NCBI RefSeq assembly: GCF_004011825.1
Contig: NZ_RKLO01000001.1
Span: 1-64,000 of the forward strand
Length of the DNA stretch: 64,000 nucleotides
Direction: 5' to 3'
Origin: Rhodococcus xishaensis
GTDB taxonomy: Bacteria; Actinomycetota; Actinomycetes; Mycobacteriales; Mycobacteriaceae
A program made the position numbers and the translations under genes. Below, piece after piece: positions 38,430 through 47,451 of this stretch. The first letter of the stretch is position 1, and each line of letters begins with the position of its first letter. The notes below the pieces were generated by a model that worked only from the letters and a program-made list of their open reading frames with translations, searched no databases and was not told where the DNA came from.

Positions 38430-39718
38430 TTCGGCCGATCCTGTACCTCGCGGACGATGTCGTCTGGGTGCAGGGGCCTTCCGGGGCCATTCGGGTGCCC
38501 GACGACCCGGTGCGGCATTGTCTCGACTGTATCGACGACGACACCCTGCTCCTCGGAGCGCAGATCCTCGCGACTGTCGACGTCCTCGCGGCGGCCATCC
38601 ATCGTGCGATCGGAACCGTCTCGGGAGGAACCGAATTCGTTCCGGAACTGACGGTCGCGCACCCTTCGCACTGGGGCATGCCACGCCGGGGTGTGTTCGA
38701 GGCGGCGGCGCGGCGCTGTGCCGACGACGTGGCCATGGTGCCCGCCGCCCTGGTGGTGCCGGTCCCGAGCAGTGGTACACGGTGGATTGTGCTCGAATGC
38801 GCTGCGCTGTCGACCACCGCCACTGTGGTCGAATTGGATCGGCACGGAGCGCCGAATGTCGTCTCGTGTGCACTAGCCCCGGAAACAGGGACTCTCGACC
38901 TCAGCGAAGACCCCGCTCAGGTCACGGTGATCGACCGGTTGGTGCGTGACGCCGCGGATGGGCGTTCGATCGAGGCCGTGTACGTGATCGGCACGGCAGC
39001 CGATGACGTCCTCGGAATCCTCACTACCGGAATCGGATCCACGGTCGTGTCGGTCCCACCGGCCACGATGGTCGAAAGACGGTCGGAAGCACAGCCCACC
39101 GACCAGCAGGATCGCACTGCCTCGTGGGTCAGCCCCGGCCCCACGCGCACCCCGGCGCCACCGCATCGACGGTGGCATGTTCCGCCGGCGACAGTCGCGG
39201 TGGTTGTGGCCGCCACTATCGGCGTCGCCGTCGCCGTCGCCGTCGCGTTGTGGCCGGTCCGGGCGCCGGACGTATCGGGCCGGACAGAACCGTTGGAACG
39301 CTTCGAGATCGGGTCCGCGAGCATGCACCTACCAGAAGAGTGGGGAGTGCGAGCGGCGGAACCGGGACGGCTCGAGCTGGTGCCTGACGGGGTGAGTGGG
39401 CGTCGAATCGTCGTGATTTCGGTCGATGTCGCTGCCGGCTCCGACCGGGTCGCGATTGCTCGTACCCTCGAGCGGCGGATCGTCGAACGCGGTCCGGACG
39501 GGCCCTTCTCCGGGTTCGATCCGGAGAAGGAGTTCGCCGGACGGGTCGGGGTCTCCTACCTCGAGACCCCCGACGACCAGTCAAGCGTGCGGTGGCACGT
39601 CCTCGTCGAGAACGACTTGCAGATGAGCGTGGGCTGTCAGTTCCGAGAAGGGGAGTGGGAGTCGCTCGCTGCCGATTGCGAGCAAGCTGTCCGCAGTATC
39701 GAGGTCGCGTCGAACTGA
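38426..39718 (+). CDS. Type VII secretion-associated protein (Rv3446c family)
   Basis: 430 residues starting at the GTG that overlaps the eccC stop. N-terminal 230 residues form an actin/Hsp70-like domain without clear ATP motifs, then a single TM helix (VAVVVAATIGVAVAVAVALW) and a C-terminal extracytoplasmic domain (ERFEIGSASMHLPEEWGVRAAEPGRLELVP) typical of this family. The position between eccC and the esx pair matches Rv3446c in mycobacterial ESX-4. The role is not established; a membrane-linked accessory or substrate-handling function is inferred. Confidence 0.85.
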   Translation: MIRPILYLADDVVWVQGPSGAIRVPDDPVRHCLDCIDDDTLLLGAQILATVDVLAAAIHRAIGTVSGGTEFVPELTVAHPSHWGMPRRGVFEAAARRCADDVAMVPAALVVPVPSSGTRWIVLECAALSTTATVVELDRHGAPNVVSCALAPETGTLDLSEDPAQVTVIDRLVRDAADGRSIEAVYVIGTAADDVLGILTTGIGSTVVSVPPATMVERRSEAQPTDQQDRTASWVSPGPTRTPAPPHRRWHVPPATVAVVVAATIGVAVAVAVALWPVRAPDVSGRTEPLERFEIGSASMHLPEEWGVRAAEPGRLELVPDGVSGRRIVVISVDVAAGSDRVAIARTLERRIVERGPDGPFSGFDPEKEFAGRVGVSYLETPDDQSSVRWHVLVENDLQMSVGCQFREGEWESLAADCEQAVRSIEVASN

Positions 39719-39740
39719 ACAGTCACATCGAACTGAACAG
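39710..39740. repeat. Two copies of TCGAACTGAACAG
   Basis: 13-base direct repeats at 39710-39722 and 39728-39740; the first includes the stop codon of the ESX-associated gene. Significance unknown. Confidence 0.6.
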
Positions 39741-39930
39741 AGGCGTCCCGGTGAAGGTTTCGGGATCGGTGGAACCGAATCAGCCCATGCATACGTCCAA
39801 CCAGATGTAGGCGCGAACTGGCAGCAGCGGGCCCCCCGGGGGGGTCGGTGGGCGGGACGCGGAAAATGGGACAACGATGCGGAGTGCGTCCGAATGCATC
39901 CACATCCGAGTGCATCCAGAAGGAGTCGAA

Positions 39931-40245
39931 GTGAGCGATCAGATGAGGACCACCGTCGAGACCATGGAGGCCACCTCGCGTCGCGTCAGCGATGTGCGGG
40001 CTGAGATCCAGGGCCTGCTGAGCACCCTCAGGGGCGAGGTGGACGGTATCCGCGGCGGCTGGGAGGGCTCCGCGGCGATGGCGTTCCAGAATCTCATGGA
40101 GCGGTGGGACGCCAGCGCAAACAACCTCAACCGGGCGCTCGAATCGATCGGCGAGCGTATCAAGTCGAACAGCGTCTCGTTCGACGTCGCACAGCAGGAT
40201 CACACGAGCTCGATCAGCGGTGTGGCGAACAGCCTCAACATCTGA
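39931..40245 (+). CDS. esxU: WXG100 family ESX-4 substrate, EsxU-like
   Basis: 104 residues, two-helix hairpin with the WEG form of the WXG turn (GGWEGSAAMAFQNLMERWDASANNLNRAL). Start GTG 39931 with AAGGAG six bases upstream; the 18 extra upstream codons are not used. It forms a heterodimer with EsxT and is exported by EccC. The C-terminus is hydrophilic, and no YxxxD/E signal is obvious in this partner. Confidence 0.93.
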   Translation: MSDQMRTTVETMEATSRRVSDVRAEIQGLLSTLRGEVDGIRGGWEGSAAMAFQNLMERWDASANNLNRALESIGERIKSNSVSFDVAQQDHTSSISGVANSLNI

Positions 40246-40291
40246 TCCCGATCCCACGAGCCCCAAACCAACAGTACGGACAGGAGCAGTC

Positions 40292-40576
40292 ATGACCATG
40301 CGTTACTCGTTCGGGCAGATCGAAGCGCTCAAAGTGCGGATCGACTCGATCCAGGCTGAGATGAACGGCAAGCTCGACGACCTCAAGGCCCACATCGCAC
40401 CGATGGTCGCGGAGTGGGAGGGTTCGGCAGCAGAGGCCTACCAGGCGGAGCAGGCCAAGTGGGACGCCAGCGCGCTCGAACTCAACCAGATCCTCGATGC
40501 GATCGGTCGCGTCGTGGGCCAGGGCAACGCGGACATGCAGCAGGTGAACACCGCCGCTGCCAACAGCTGGGCGTAG
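40292..40576 (+). CDS. esxT: WXG100 family ESX-4 substrate, EsxT-like
   Basis: 94 residues with RYSFGQIEALKVRIDSIQAEMNGKLDDLKAHIAPMVAEWEGSAAEAYQAEQAKWDASALELNQIL, close to EsxT in pattern, with a WEG turn. ATG 40292 follows CAGGAG. Partner of EsxU. A 12-bp hairpin follows the gene. Confidence 0.93.
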   Translation: MTMRYSFGQIEALKVRIDSIQAEMNGKLDDLKAHIAPMVAEWEGSAAEAYQAEQAKWDASALELNQILDAIGRVVGQGNADMQQVNTAAANSWA

Positions 40577-40592
40577 GTCCGGTACGCCCGAA

Positions 40593-40629
40593 CGGGTGCC
40601 CCGATGGAGGAGAGCCGTCGGGGCACCCG
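40593..40629 (+). terminator. Terminator hairpin after esxT
   Basis: CGGGTGCCCCGA (40593-40604) pairs perfectly with TCGGGGCACCCG (40618-40629), loop 13 bases. It closes the eccC-esxT unit. Confidence 0.75.
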
Positions 40630-40764
40630 GGGATCCGGACGTCCGTGGCGTCGCCACCGATCGGGTTACGACGGCGCGGAAGCGATTGCCGCTGACTGTC
40701 GGGGGGCGGATACTGGCGGGATCCGAATACGGTGGCGCACAAGCGCCGGACCGGGAGGCGGATC

Positions 40765-42006
40765 GTGACGGTAGGACAGCAGCCCGACTCGCTGGTTCCG
40801 GTGACGGCCGAGACGGTGGCCGAACTCGCTCGGGCCGACGAGCACAGCGCACACAACTACGATCCGCTCCCGGTCGTCATCGCATCGGGATCCGGCGCAT
40901 GGGTGCGCGCGATCGACGGTGTCGACTACCTCGACGTCCTCGCCGGCTACTCGGCGCTCAATTTCGGACACGCGCACCCGGAACTGGTCGCGACCGCCCG
41001 CGAGCAGATCGGCCGGCTCACCCTCACCAGCCGTGCATTCCAACATGACCGGTACGCCGCGTTCTGCGCCGATGTTGCGCGGTTGTGCGGCAAGGACGCG
41101 GTATTGCCGATGAACACTGGTGCCGAGGCCGTGGAGACCGCGCTCAAGCTGTCGCGGAAATGGGGATACGACGTCAAAGGTGTGCCCGACGGCCGGGCGG
41201 AGATCATTACGTGCGCAGGCAACTTCCACGGTCGAACGATCGGGATCGTCGGATTCTCGACGGATCCGGACGCCCGGGGCGGTTTCGGTCCCTTCCCGCC
41301 GGGTTTCCCGTCGGTCGAGTACGGCAGCCTCGACGCGTTGGCGGCCGCGATCACCGAGAACACAGTCGCGGTCCTCGTCGAACCTATCCAGGGGGAGGCG
41401 GGCGTCCTGGTGCCCCCGGACGGCTATCTCGCGGGCGTGCGCAGACTGTGCGATGAACACCGCATCCTGCTGGTCGCCGACGAGATCCAGAGCGGCCTGG
41501 GCCGCACCGGTGACACGTTCGCGTGTGAGCACGAGGACGTGGTGCCGGACATCTACATCCTGGGCAAGGCGCTCGGCGGTGGGATCCTTCCGGTGTCGGC
41601 GGTCGTCGCGGACCGCCACGTGATGGATGTCATCCATCCCGGCGAGCACGGCAGCACCTTCGGCGGCAACCCGCTTGCATGCGTGGTCGGCAGTGCCGTT
41701 GTCCGGCTCCTCGAAACCGGCGAATACCAGCGGCGCAGTCGCGAACTCGGGGCGTACCTGCACGAATTGCTCGGGCAATTGCCGCCTGACCGCGTCGCGG
41801 AGGTTCGCGGCAGGGGCCTGTGGGCCGGCGTCGAGTTGGCGCCGGGGCAGCCGTCGGCGCGGGTGATCTGCGAGCGGCTGCTTGCCCGGCGGGTTCTGGC
41901 GAAGGATGCGCACGAGGGCACGATCCGGATCGCTCCGCCGCTCGTGATCAGCCGGGACGACCTGACCTGGGCCGTCGAACGCCTCGCCGATGCGTTGGCC
42001 GGGTAG
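40765..42006 (+). CDS. rocD: Ornithine aminotransferase-like class III PLP enzyme
   Basis: 413 residues, fold type I. The start motif NYDPLPVVIASGSGAWVRAIDGVDYLDVLAGYSALNFGHAHPEL is that of ornithine-oxo-acid transaminases; K268 (ILGKALGGG) should bind PLP, with DEIQSGLGRTG upstream and the STFGGNPLAC phosphate motif. It would turn ornithine into glutamate semialdehyde. I use the GTG at 40765, which has GGGAGG six bases before it, rather than the GTG at 40732. It separates esxT from rplM, which are neighbours in mycobacteria. Confidence 0.9.
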   Translation: MTVGQQPDSLVPVTAETVAELARADEHSAHNYDPLPVVIASGSGAWVRAIDGVDYLDVLAGYSALNFGHAHPELVATAREQIGRLTLTSRAFQHDRYAAFCADVARLCGKDAVLPMNTGAEAVETALKLSRKWGYDVKGVPDGRAEIITCAGNFHGRTIGIVGFSTDPDARGGFGPFPPGFPSVEYGSLDALAAAITENTVAVLVEPIQGEAGVLVPPDGYLAGVRRLCDEHRILLVADEIQSGLGRTGDTFACEHEDVVPDIYILGKALGGGILPVSAVVADRHVMDVIHPGEHGSTFGGNPLACVVGSAVVRLLETGEYQRRSRELGAYLHELLGQLPPDRVAEVRGRGLWAGVELAPGQPSARVICERLLARRVLAKDAHEGTIRIAPPLVISRDDLTWAVERLADALAG

Positions 42007-42015
42007 CGGGCGCTT

Positions 42016-42045
42016 TTGACCCTCGTCGACCCCAGCCGGTATCGT
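42016..42045 (+). promoter_or_regulatory. Putative rplM-rpsI promoter
   Basis: TTGACC (42016-42021), 18 bases, TATCGT (42040-42045). Good -35, fair -10; predicted leader about 127 bases. Confidence 0.45.
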
Positions 42046-42178
42046 TCTACGTCGGCGTGCCGTCCCCACCTGGCCCTCGTGTGCGGTGGGAGGTGGCTCC
42101 CGGGTCTCAACTGGCCGCCGGGAACCGTGTGTGCTGCACGCCCGGCCAGCAGCAGAAACGAACAGACGAGGAAGTTCT

Positions 42179-42622
42179 GTGCCTACGTATTCCCCGAAGG
42201 CCGGAGACGTGACCCGTACCTGGCACGTCATCGACGCCACAGACGTGGTGCTCGGTCGCCTTGCCGTGCAGGCAGCCAACCTGCTCCGCGGCAAGCACAA
42301 GCCCACCTTTGCACCGCACGTTGACGGCGGCGACTTCGTCGTCATCATCAACGCCGACAAGGTCGCCATCAGCGGCAACAAGCGTGAGAACAAGTTCCTG
42401 TACCACCACTCCGGACATCCGGGTGGCCTGAAGGCTCGTTCGGTCGGCGAGGTTCTCGAGAAGAACCCCGCTCGCCTCGTGGAGAAGGCCGTCGTCGGCA
42501 TGCTCCCCAAGAACAAGCTGGGCCGCGCCATCGCGGGCAAGCTGAAGGTCTACGCAGGCCCGACCCATCCCCACGCCGCGCAGCAGCCGGTTCCGTTCGA
42601 GATCAAGCAGGTCGCCCAGTGA
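42179..42622 (+). CDS. rplM: 50S ribosomal protein L13
   Basis: 147 residues, the mycobacterial length, starting [51 protein letters not shown]. It is an early 50S assembly protein. The GTG at 42179 is chosen for the family start with GAGGAAG upstream; the frame extends back without homology. Its stop overlaps rpsI (GTGA). Confidence 0.97.
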   Translation: MPTYSPKAGDVTRTWHVIDATDVVLGRLAVQAANLLRGKHKPTFAPHVDGGDFVVIINADKVAISGNKRENKFLYHHSGHPGGLKARSVGEVLEKNPARLVEKAVVGMLPKNKLGRAIAGKLKVYAGPTHPHAAQQPVPFEIKQVAQ

Positions 42623-43125
42623 GCAACGAAGACTTCAACGAGGCCGTCGAGATCGCGGAAGGCGAGATCTCGGAGTACTCCACCGAGACCGAGGTCGCCG
42701 AGGTGCACGAGGCTGCTCCGCAGGCGCCGATCGTCATCGATCGTCCGATCCAGACTGTCGGCCGTCGGAAGGAGGCTGTTGTCCGCGTCCGCCTGACGCC
42801 GGGCACCGGTGAGTTCAAGCTCAACGGCCGCACCCTCGAGGCCTACTTCCCGAACAAGGTGCACCAGCAGCTGATCAAGGCTCCGCTGGTCACGGTCGAG
42901 CGCACCGAGTCGTTCGACATCACCGCCATCCTGACCGGTGGCGGCCCGTCGGGCCAGGCCGGCGCCCTGCGTCTCGCCATTGCCCGCGCTCTGGTCGAGG
43001 TCACCGCCGAGGATCGACCGGCCCTCAAGCGTGCCGGCTTCCTGACCCGTGACGCTCGCGCCGTCGAGCGCAAGAAGTACGGCCTGAAGAAGGCCCGCAA
43101 GGCATCTCAGTACTCCAAGCGCTGA
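42619..43125 (+). CDS. rpsI: 30S ribosomal protein S9
   Basis: 168 residues. An acidic N-terminal extension of about 40 residues, then the S9 domain ([33 protein letters not shown] ... [17 protein letters not shown]), whose C-terminal arginine reaches P-site tRNA. The acidic leader is typical of the group. It starts with GTG overlapping rplM. A terminator-like hairpin follows. Confidence 0.97.
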   Translation: MSNEDFNEAVEIAEGEISEYSTETEVAEVHEAAPQAPIVIDRPIQTVGRRKEAVVRVRLTPGTGEFKLNGRTLEAYFPNKVHQQLIKAPLVTVERTESFDITAILTGGGPSGQAGALRLAIARALVEVTAEDRPALKRAGFLTRDARAVERKKYGLKKARKASQYSKR

Positions 43126-43176
43126 TGTGTCGCCGGAATCGGTACCAGTACCGGTTCCGGCACCTGTTCATCCCCG

Positions 43177-43220
43177 AGAGCAGGCGTTCGTAGAGATCTT
43201 CGCTACCGGACGCCTGCTCT
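43177..43220 (+). terminator. Terminator hairpin after rpsI
   Basis: AGAGCAGGCGT (43177-43187) pairs with ACGCCTGCTCT (43210-43220), 22-base loop, followed by TGTGCTTT. Confidence 0.65.
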
Positions 43221-43280
43221 TGTGCTTTACCGGGATACTTACCCGGATCGCCTACCCGGATTACGAGGGATCGGATTCAC

Positions 43281-44642
43281 ATGGGTCGTATGTTCGGCAC
43301 GGACGGTGTGCGTGGTTTGGCGAACGCAGAGCTGACCGCGGAACTGGCGTTGCAGGTAGCCTCCGCGGCAGCCGAGGTGCTCGCGCCGCGGGGCTCCGAC
43401 AAGCAGAAACCCGCCGCGGTTGAGTCTGCGCGGCCCACCGCGGTCGTCGGACGGGACCCCCGCGCGAGCGGCGAGATGCTCGAAGCCGCCGTCACAGCCG
43501 GACTGACCGCGGCCGGCGTCGACGTGATCCTGGTCGGCGTCGTGCCCACGCCCGCGGTCGCTTTCCTGACCGGTTCGTACGGCGCCGCGCTCGGCGTGAT
43601 GATCTCCGCCTCGCACAACCCGATGCCCGACAACGGCATCAAGGTCTTCGCCGCAGGTGGGCACAAGCTCGACGACGAGGTCGAGGAGCGGATCGAGTCC
43701 GCGATCGAGGCCGGCCCCACACGTCGGCCGACCGGTGTCGGCATCGGCCGGGTCGAGGTCGCATCCGACGCCACCAGCCGGTATCTCGCCCACCTCGCGG
43801 GTGCGCTGGACGCCCGACTCCACGGGCTCACTGTCGTGGTCGACTGCGCGCACGGCGCCGCATCGGCTGTGGCACCCGACGCCTACCGGGCGGCCGGCGC
43901 CACCGTCATCGCGATCAATGCGGACCCGAACGGCCTCAACATCAACGACGGGTGCGGATCCACCCACCTTGAGGCACTGCAGCGTGCGGTCGTCGAGCAC
44001 GGAGCCGACCTCGGCCTCGCCCACGACGGCGACGCCGACCGCTGCCTCGCAGTAGACGCGAGCGGCGCCGTCGTCGACGGGGACGCGATCTTGACCGTCC
44101 TCGCGATCGGTATGCGCGAATCCGGCGAACTCGCGGACGACACCCTCGTCGCGACTGTGATGAGCAATCTCGGTCTTCACATCGCAATGCGGGAAGCCGG
44201 TATCAAGGTGCGCACGACGGCGGTCGGCGACCGCTACGTGCTCGAGGAACTCCGCGCGGGTGGCTTCAGCCTCGGCGGTGAGCAATCCGGGCATGTCGTG
44301 CTCCCTGGCCACGGAACGACCGGTGACGGTGTCCTGACGGGCCTGCTCCTGATGGGGCGGATGGCGGCGACCGGCAAGTCGCTGGCCGAGTTGGCAGGCG
44401 CGATGACCTCGCTGCCGCAGATCCTGATCAATGTCCGGGTGACGGACAAGGCCGCCGTCGCGGCCGCCGCGCACGTGCAGGACGCGGTCGTCGCCGCTGA
44501 GTCGGAACTCGGCGACACCGGGCGGGTGCTGCTGCGCCCATCTGGAACCGAGCAGCTCGTGCGGGTCATGGTCGAGGCCGCCAATCCCGAGACGGCCCGG
44601 CGTATCGCCGAGACTTTGGCGGAGAAGGTGGCGTCCACGTAG
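43281..44642 (+). CDS. glmM: Phosphoglucosamine mutase
   Basis: 453 residues starting [18 protein letters not shown]. The phosphoserine loop [14 protein letters not shown] puts the active serine at residue 111; metal loop DGDADRC; sugar loop GGEQSGH; phosphate loop [14 protein letters not shown]. It converts glucosamine-6-P to glucosamine-1-P for peptidoglycan and UDP-GlcNAc. It works in the same pathway as glmS 2.8 kb downstream. Confidence 0.97.
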   Translation: MGRMFGTDGVRGLANAELTAELALQVASAAAEVLAPRGSDKQKPAAVESARPTAVVGRDPRASGEMLEAAVTAGLTAAGVDVILVGVVPTPAVAFLTGSYGAALGVMISASHNPMPDNGIKVFAAGGHKLDDEVEERIESAIEAGPTRRPTGVGIGRVEVASDATSRYLAHLAGALDARLHGLTVVVDCAHGAASAVAPDAYRAAGATVIAINADPNGLNINDGCGSTHLEALQRAVVEHGADLGLAHDGDADRCLAVDASGAVVDGDAILTVLAIGMRESGELADDTLVATVMSNLGLHIAMREAGIKVRTTAVGDRYVLEELRAGGFSLGGEQSGHVVLPGHGTTGDGVLTGLLLMGRMAATGKSLAELAGAMTSLPQILINVRVTDKAAVAAAAHVQDAVVAAESELGDTGRVLLRPSGTEQLVRVMVEAANPETARRIAETLAEKVAST

Positions 44643-44742
44643 ACCCGGCGGTCGACCCGCCGAACCGCCAGGGGAACCGCAGGTCCTTCACGTGCGTCGA
44701 AGAGGACAAAGACTCAGAATCGACAGCGCGGAGGGTGGAGCA

Positions 44743-45054
44743 ATGGCAGAGGTGGTCTCGATCAATGTCGCGAGAGTACGAGCGGCGGCAGGCGCGTTGA
44801 GCGCGAGCGTCGAACCCCTCGACCGAGCCGCCGCGACTGTCGGCGGATGCGAGTTCGGCGCGCCGCCGTCCGGCGGTGTCGACCCCGCACACGAGCAGGG
44901 GATTCGCGAGGGCTATCTGCGGTTGGCCCTCGCAATCGGCGCCTGGGTGTCTGCGTCGGATGCCACCGGACGCGCCCTCGGTGACACCGCCGATGCTTAC
45001 GCGCGGCAGGATTCGGCGGCCATGAGCGAAGTCGCCGCGTGGAACGAGCGATAG
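44743..45054 (+). CDS. Small hypothetical protein, Rv3440c-like position, possible T7SS client
   Basis: 103 residues from ATG 44743 (GGAGGGTGGAG upstream). Mostly helical, with SINVARVRAAAGALSASVEPLDRAA and LALAIGAWVSASDATGRALGDTADAYARQDS. This resembles small DUF2580-like proteins of type VII loci, though a WXG turn is missing. In mycobacteria the gene after glmM (Rv3440c) has the same size and position. Its stop overlaps the next gene by one base (TAGTG), so the two products probably act together. Confidence 0.65.
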   Translation: MAEVVSINVARVRAAAGALSASVEPLDRAAATVGGCEFGAPPSGGVDPAHEQGIREGYLRLALAIGAWVSASDATGRALGDTADAYARQDSAAMSEVAAWNER

Positions 45055-46505
45055 TGCAATCGATCCTCGACGCCGGTTCGGCGGGCCTGCGCTATTTCGC
45101 GCTGTACCTGCCCCGTGCGGCGGCCGTAGCCGACCGGCTCGGGTGCGGCCGGTTCCCTGCCTACTGTGATCTTCAGGCTCGCTACTTTGAACAACAGGGC
45201 ATTGATCTGAGCGCGCTGGACTCGGACGTCGAGACTCTGACCCAGGTTGCCGCCGATCTGGACCGCCAGTTCGACGATCAGGAGAGCATGGCGCGAATTC
45301 TCGAGCAATCTTGGACCGGCACCGCCGCGGACCGGGTTGGCGAGCACCTGACCAGCCATCTCGCCCGCGCGGAGGACGTGCGCCGCAGCGTGCGTGATGT
45401 TCGGCGCGCGCTGATCGGGGCGTCCGAGGCGCTGCGCGACGCCGCGGCCCGTAAGGCGGGCTGGGTGGCCGATCTCGACGTGTCGGTGGCCGGGACCCTC
45501 ACTCCGGACGAGATCGATCGCCTGATCATCGAGAGCACGTGCGACGACCGGCTCACCTCGATGTTCTTGCCACACGTGCGCGATACAGTTTCTCGGTTCG
45601 TCTCGCTGTGCGACGAAACGCAGACCGCTGTCGACGACATCTACCGAGACCTGGCCTGCACGTTCGCCGGAATCGACCACAGTGCATTTCCCACCCCGGA
45701 TGCACTCGTCGCTGGGCACGAGCGGAGTCGAGTACAGACGTCGTCGGCGTTCGGAGTGTCGCAGGCCGTAGCGCCCGAAGCCGCCGAGGCAACCGCTCTC
45801 ACCCGCTTCGAAGTGCCTCCCGTTGCCGGTGGAGCGACCGTTCCGCCGAAGCTGCTCGACATCGAGGATTCGGTGGTCCGCAGACCGTCGGTGAGCGGCG
45901 GATCGCCCCCGCTCGACGGCGCCGCCGTCGAGGGGGTGGTGCGGGCGGCCGGCGCGATCGCGAGTGCCGCCGCAGATGCCGCTCTCGAAATCGTGGGCGC
46001 GGTCGGGGAGATGGTGCGCGAGGTCGCCGAAACGGAAACGTCGGAGCCGTCGAAATCGACAGGGGAATCCACAGGGGTGGGATGCAGTCAGCACGTCGAG
46101 CCGGAATCGTGTTGTGACTGTGCGGAACCCACAGAGCAGGTGGAAATCTCAGAGCCGGCGGAACCCACAGCTCCTGCATCGCCCGAACCCGGGGGCGGAT
46201 TGGCGGACGAGAACCCCGAGACAGTGTCCGGCCTTCATCCCGATTCCCGGCTCGAGCCTGGGCTGCCTGCTCCCGATAGGGATGCCCCGGCGACCTACTG
46301 CGCGCCCGCGCCGGCGCCCGCAGATGAACGGGTGGGTGAGCCGACGGTCACGCCGTCTGCCCATCGAGTACTCGAGTCACAGCCCGCAGCGGGCGGAGGC
46401 AGATCGTCAGGGCCGGTCCTCGCGGAAGCCGGATCGGAGCCGGAGGGCCGCCACGAATCGGCCCTCGGTGAATCGCCTGTTCTCGCCGAGGCCGGGCCGC
46501 TGTGA
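45054..46505 (+). CDS. Large WXG-bearing hypothetical protein with proline/glutamate-rich tail (Rv3439c-like position)
   Basis: 483 residues. The helical N-terminal part has a WXG-type turn SWTGTAADRVGEHL with W87, the layout seen in the N-termini of larger T7SS clients. From about residue 230 the protein is low-complexity, rich in Pro, Glu, Ser and Ala, with no recognised enzyme domain. Mycobacterial Rv3439c is an alanine/proline-rich protein in the same place. Start GTG 45054 overlaps the previous stop; a GTG 5 codons earlier is possible. Export by the neighbouring ESX-4 is an inference. Confidence 0.65.
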   Translation: MQSILDAGSAGLRYFALYLPRAAAVADRLGCGRFPAYCDLQARYFEQQGIDLSALDSDVETLTQVAADLDRQFDDQESMARILEQSWTGTAADRVGEHLTSHLARAEDVRRSVRDVRRALIGASEALRDAAARKAGWVADLDVSVAGTLTPDEIDRLIIESTCDDRLTSMFLPHVRDTVSRFVSLCDETQTAVDDIYRDLACTFAGIDHSAFPTPDALVAGHERSRVQTSSAFGVSQAVAPEAAEATALTRFEVPPVAGGATVPPKLLDIEDSVVRRPSVSGGSPPLDGAAVEGVVRAAGAIASAAADAALEIVGAVGEMVREVAETETSEPSKSTGESTGVGCSQHVEPESCCDCAEPTEQVEISEPAEPTAPASPEPGGGLADENPETVSGLHPDSRLEPGLPAPDRDAPATYCAPAPAPADERVGEPTVTPSAHRVLESQPAAGGGRSSGPVLAEAGSEPEGRHESALGESPVLAEAGPL

Positions 46506-46511
46506 CCAACG

Positions 46512-47384
46512 CTAACGCCCGAGGAGATGGCCGATCTTTGCGCCCATGCGGTGAGCGGCCGCGTCACGCAGGTCCAGGTGCTCGGTTTCTTCCCTCGTCA
46601 CAGGATGAGTGCCGGGGAAGTGGGCGTCTGGATCCGAGAACACTGCGTAGTCCCGGTCGTCGGTGAGGTGTCGCAGCAGAAATCCGGTAAGTAGCGCACG
46701 TGCCACGTGCTGAGTGTGACGCTCGGTCCCGCCTACACCGAGGAACCCGAGGATCCGCCGCCCCTCGACGAGCCCATTGCTCGAACCCTTGTCAACCACC
46801 CGAAGCAGGCTCTCCGCCCTCCACTCGTCGTCGAGCGCCAGGGCATCGCTGCCCAGAGAGTCGATGTCCTTCGCGCCGGCGAGGATCAGCCCGGGAACCT
46901 CGATGCCGGCTGCAGCTACTACTGCGGACGGTGTGATCGGGGCGGGGAACAGGGCGGCGACCGCCTTCGCGCGACTCTCCTGCGAGGCGGCGAGGACGGC
47001 GACACCTGCACCCATCCCGTGCCCGGCGTACGCGAGACGGTCGGGGTGGACGCTGATCCGACCGGGGCCGAGCCGTACCCCGGTGCAGATGTCGAGTGTG
47101 GTGCGCAGATCCGCGGCCAGGCCGAGGTGCGACGGTACCGGTCCTCTTTCGGTGCTCGGGGCCGCGGCGACGATTCCCCACGAGGCGAGGTGCTCGAGCG
47201 TGCCGGCATAGTTCGCGGCGGTGGTCATCCAGTCGTGGGCGAAGGCGACCGCGGGCAGGTTGAAGCCCTCCGCCGGGGTGTAGACCACGCCGGGTTGACC
47301 TGCTAAAGCCAAGTCGCCACGCAGCACCCGGTGCGGGCCGCGCTTGGACAGCTTGGATGCCAAGGACTTAGGTGTCTGCGCCAC
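46512..47384 (-). CDS. Alpha/beta-hydrolase-fold protein lacking the nucleophile serine (Rv3438-like)
   Basis: 290 residues. The dienelactone-hydrolase/cutinase-like region has PAVAFAHDWMTTAANYAGTLEHLASWGIVAAAP and then YAGHGMGAG where a working enzyme has GHSMG: the nucleophile position is glycine (codon GGG). An active-site histidine candidate remains near the C-terminus (DAHFPG). It may be a non-catalytic binding protein. The start is GTG 47384 on family length; the frame extends to an ATG at 47453 that is base-paired with the glmS start codon. Confidence 0.75.
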   Translation of the reverse strand: MAQTPKSLASKLSKRGPHRVLRGDLALAGQPGVVYTPAEGFNLPAVAFAHDWMTTAANYAGTLEHLASWGIVAAAPSTERGPVPSHLGLAADLRTTLDICTGVRLGPGRISVHPDRLAYAGHGMGAGVAVLAASQESRAKAVAALFPAPITPSAVVAAAGIEVPGLILAGAKDIDSLGSDALALDDEWRAESLLRVVDKGSSNGLVEGRRILGFLGVGGTERHTQHVARALLTGFLLRHLTDDRDYAVFSDPDAHFPGTHPVTREETEHLDLRDAAAHRMGAKIGHLLGR

Positions 47385-47451
47385 GGTTGTGACGGTATCT
47401 GATCGAGAACCGAGTTCGCTCCGCACGGCCGTCCAAGTACGCTGATTAACC

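Noticed and set aside
40666-42540. 624-codon minus-strand frame over rocD and rplM
   Set aside because: Opposes two well-supported genes and has typical shadow composition.
47300-47451. glmS ribozyme
   Set aside because: Such ribozymes are known from Firmicutes; no matching structure is visible, and the start codon abuts an opposing gene.
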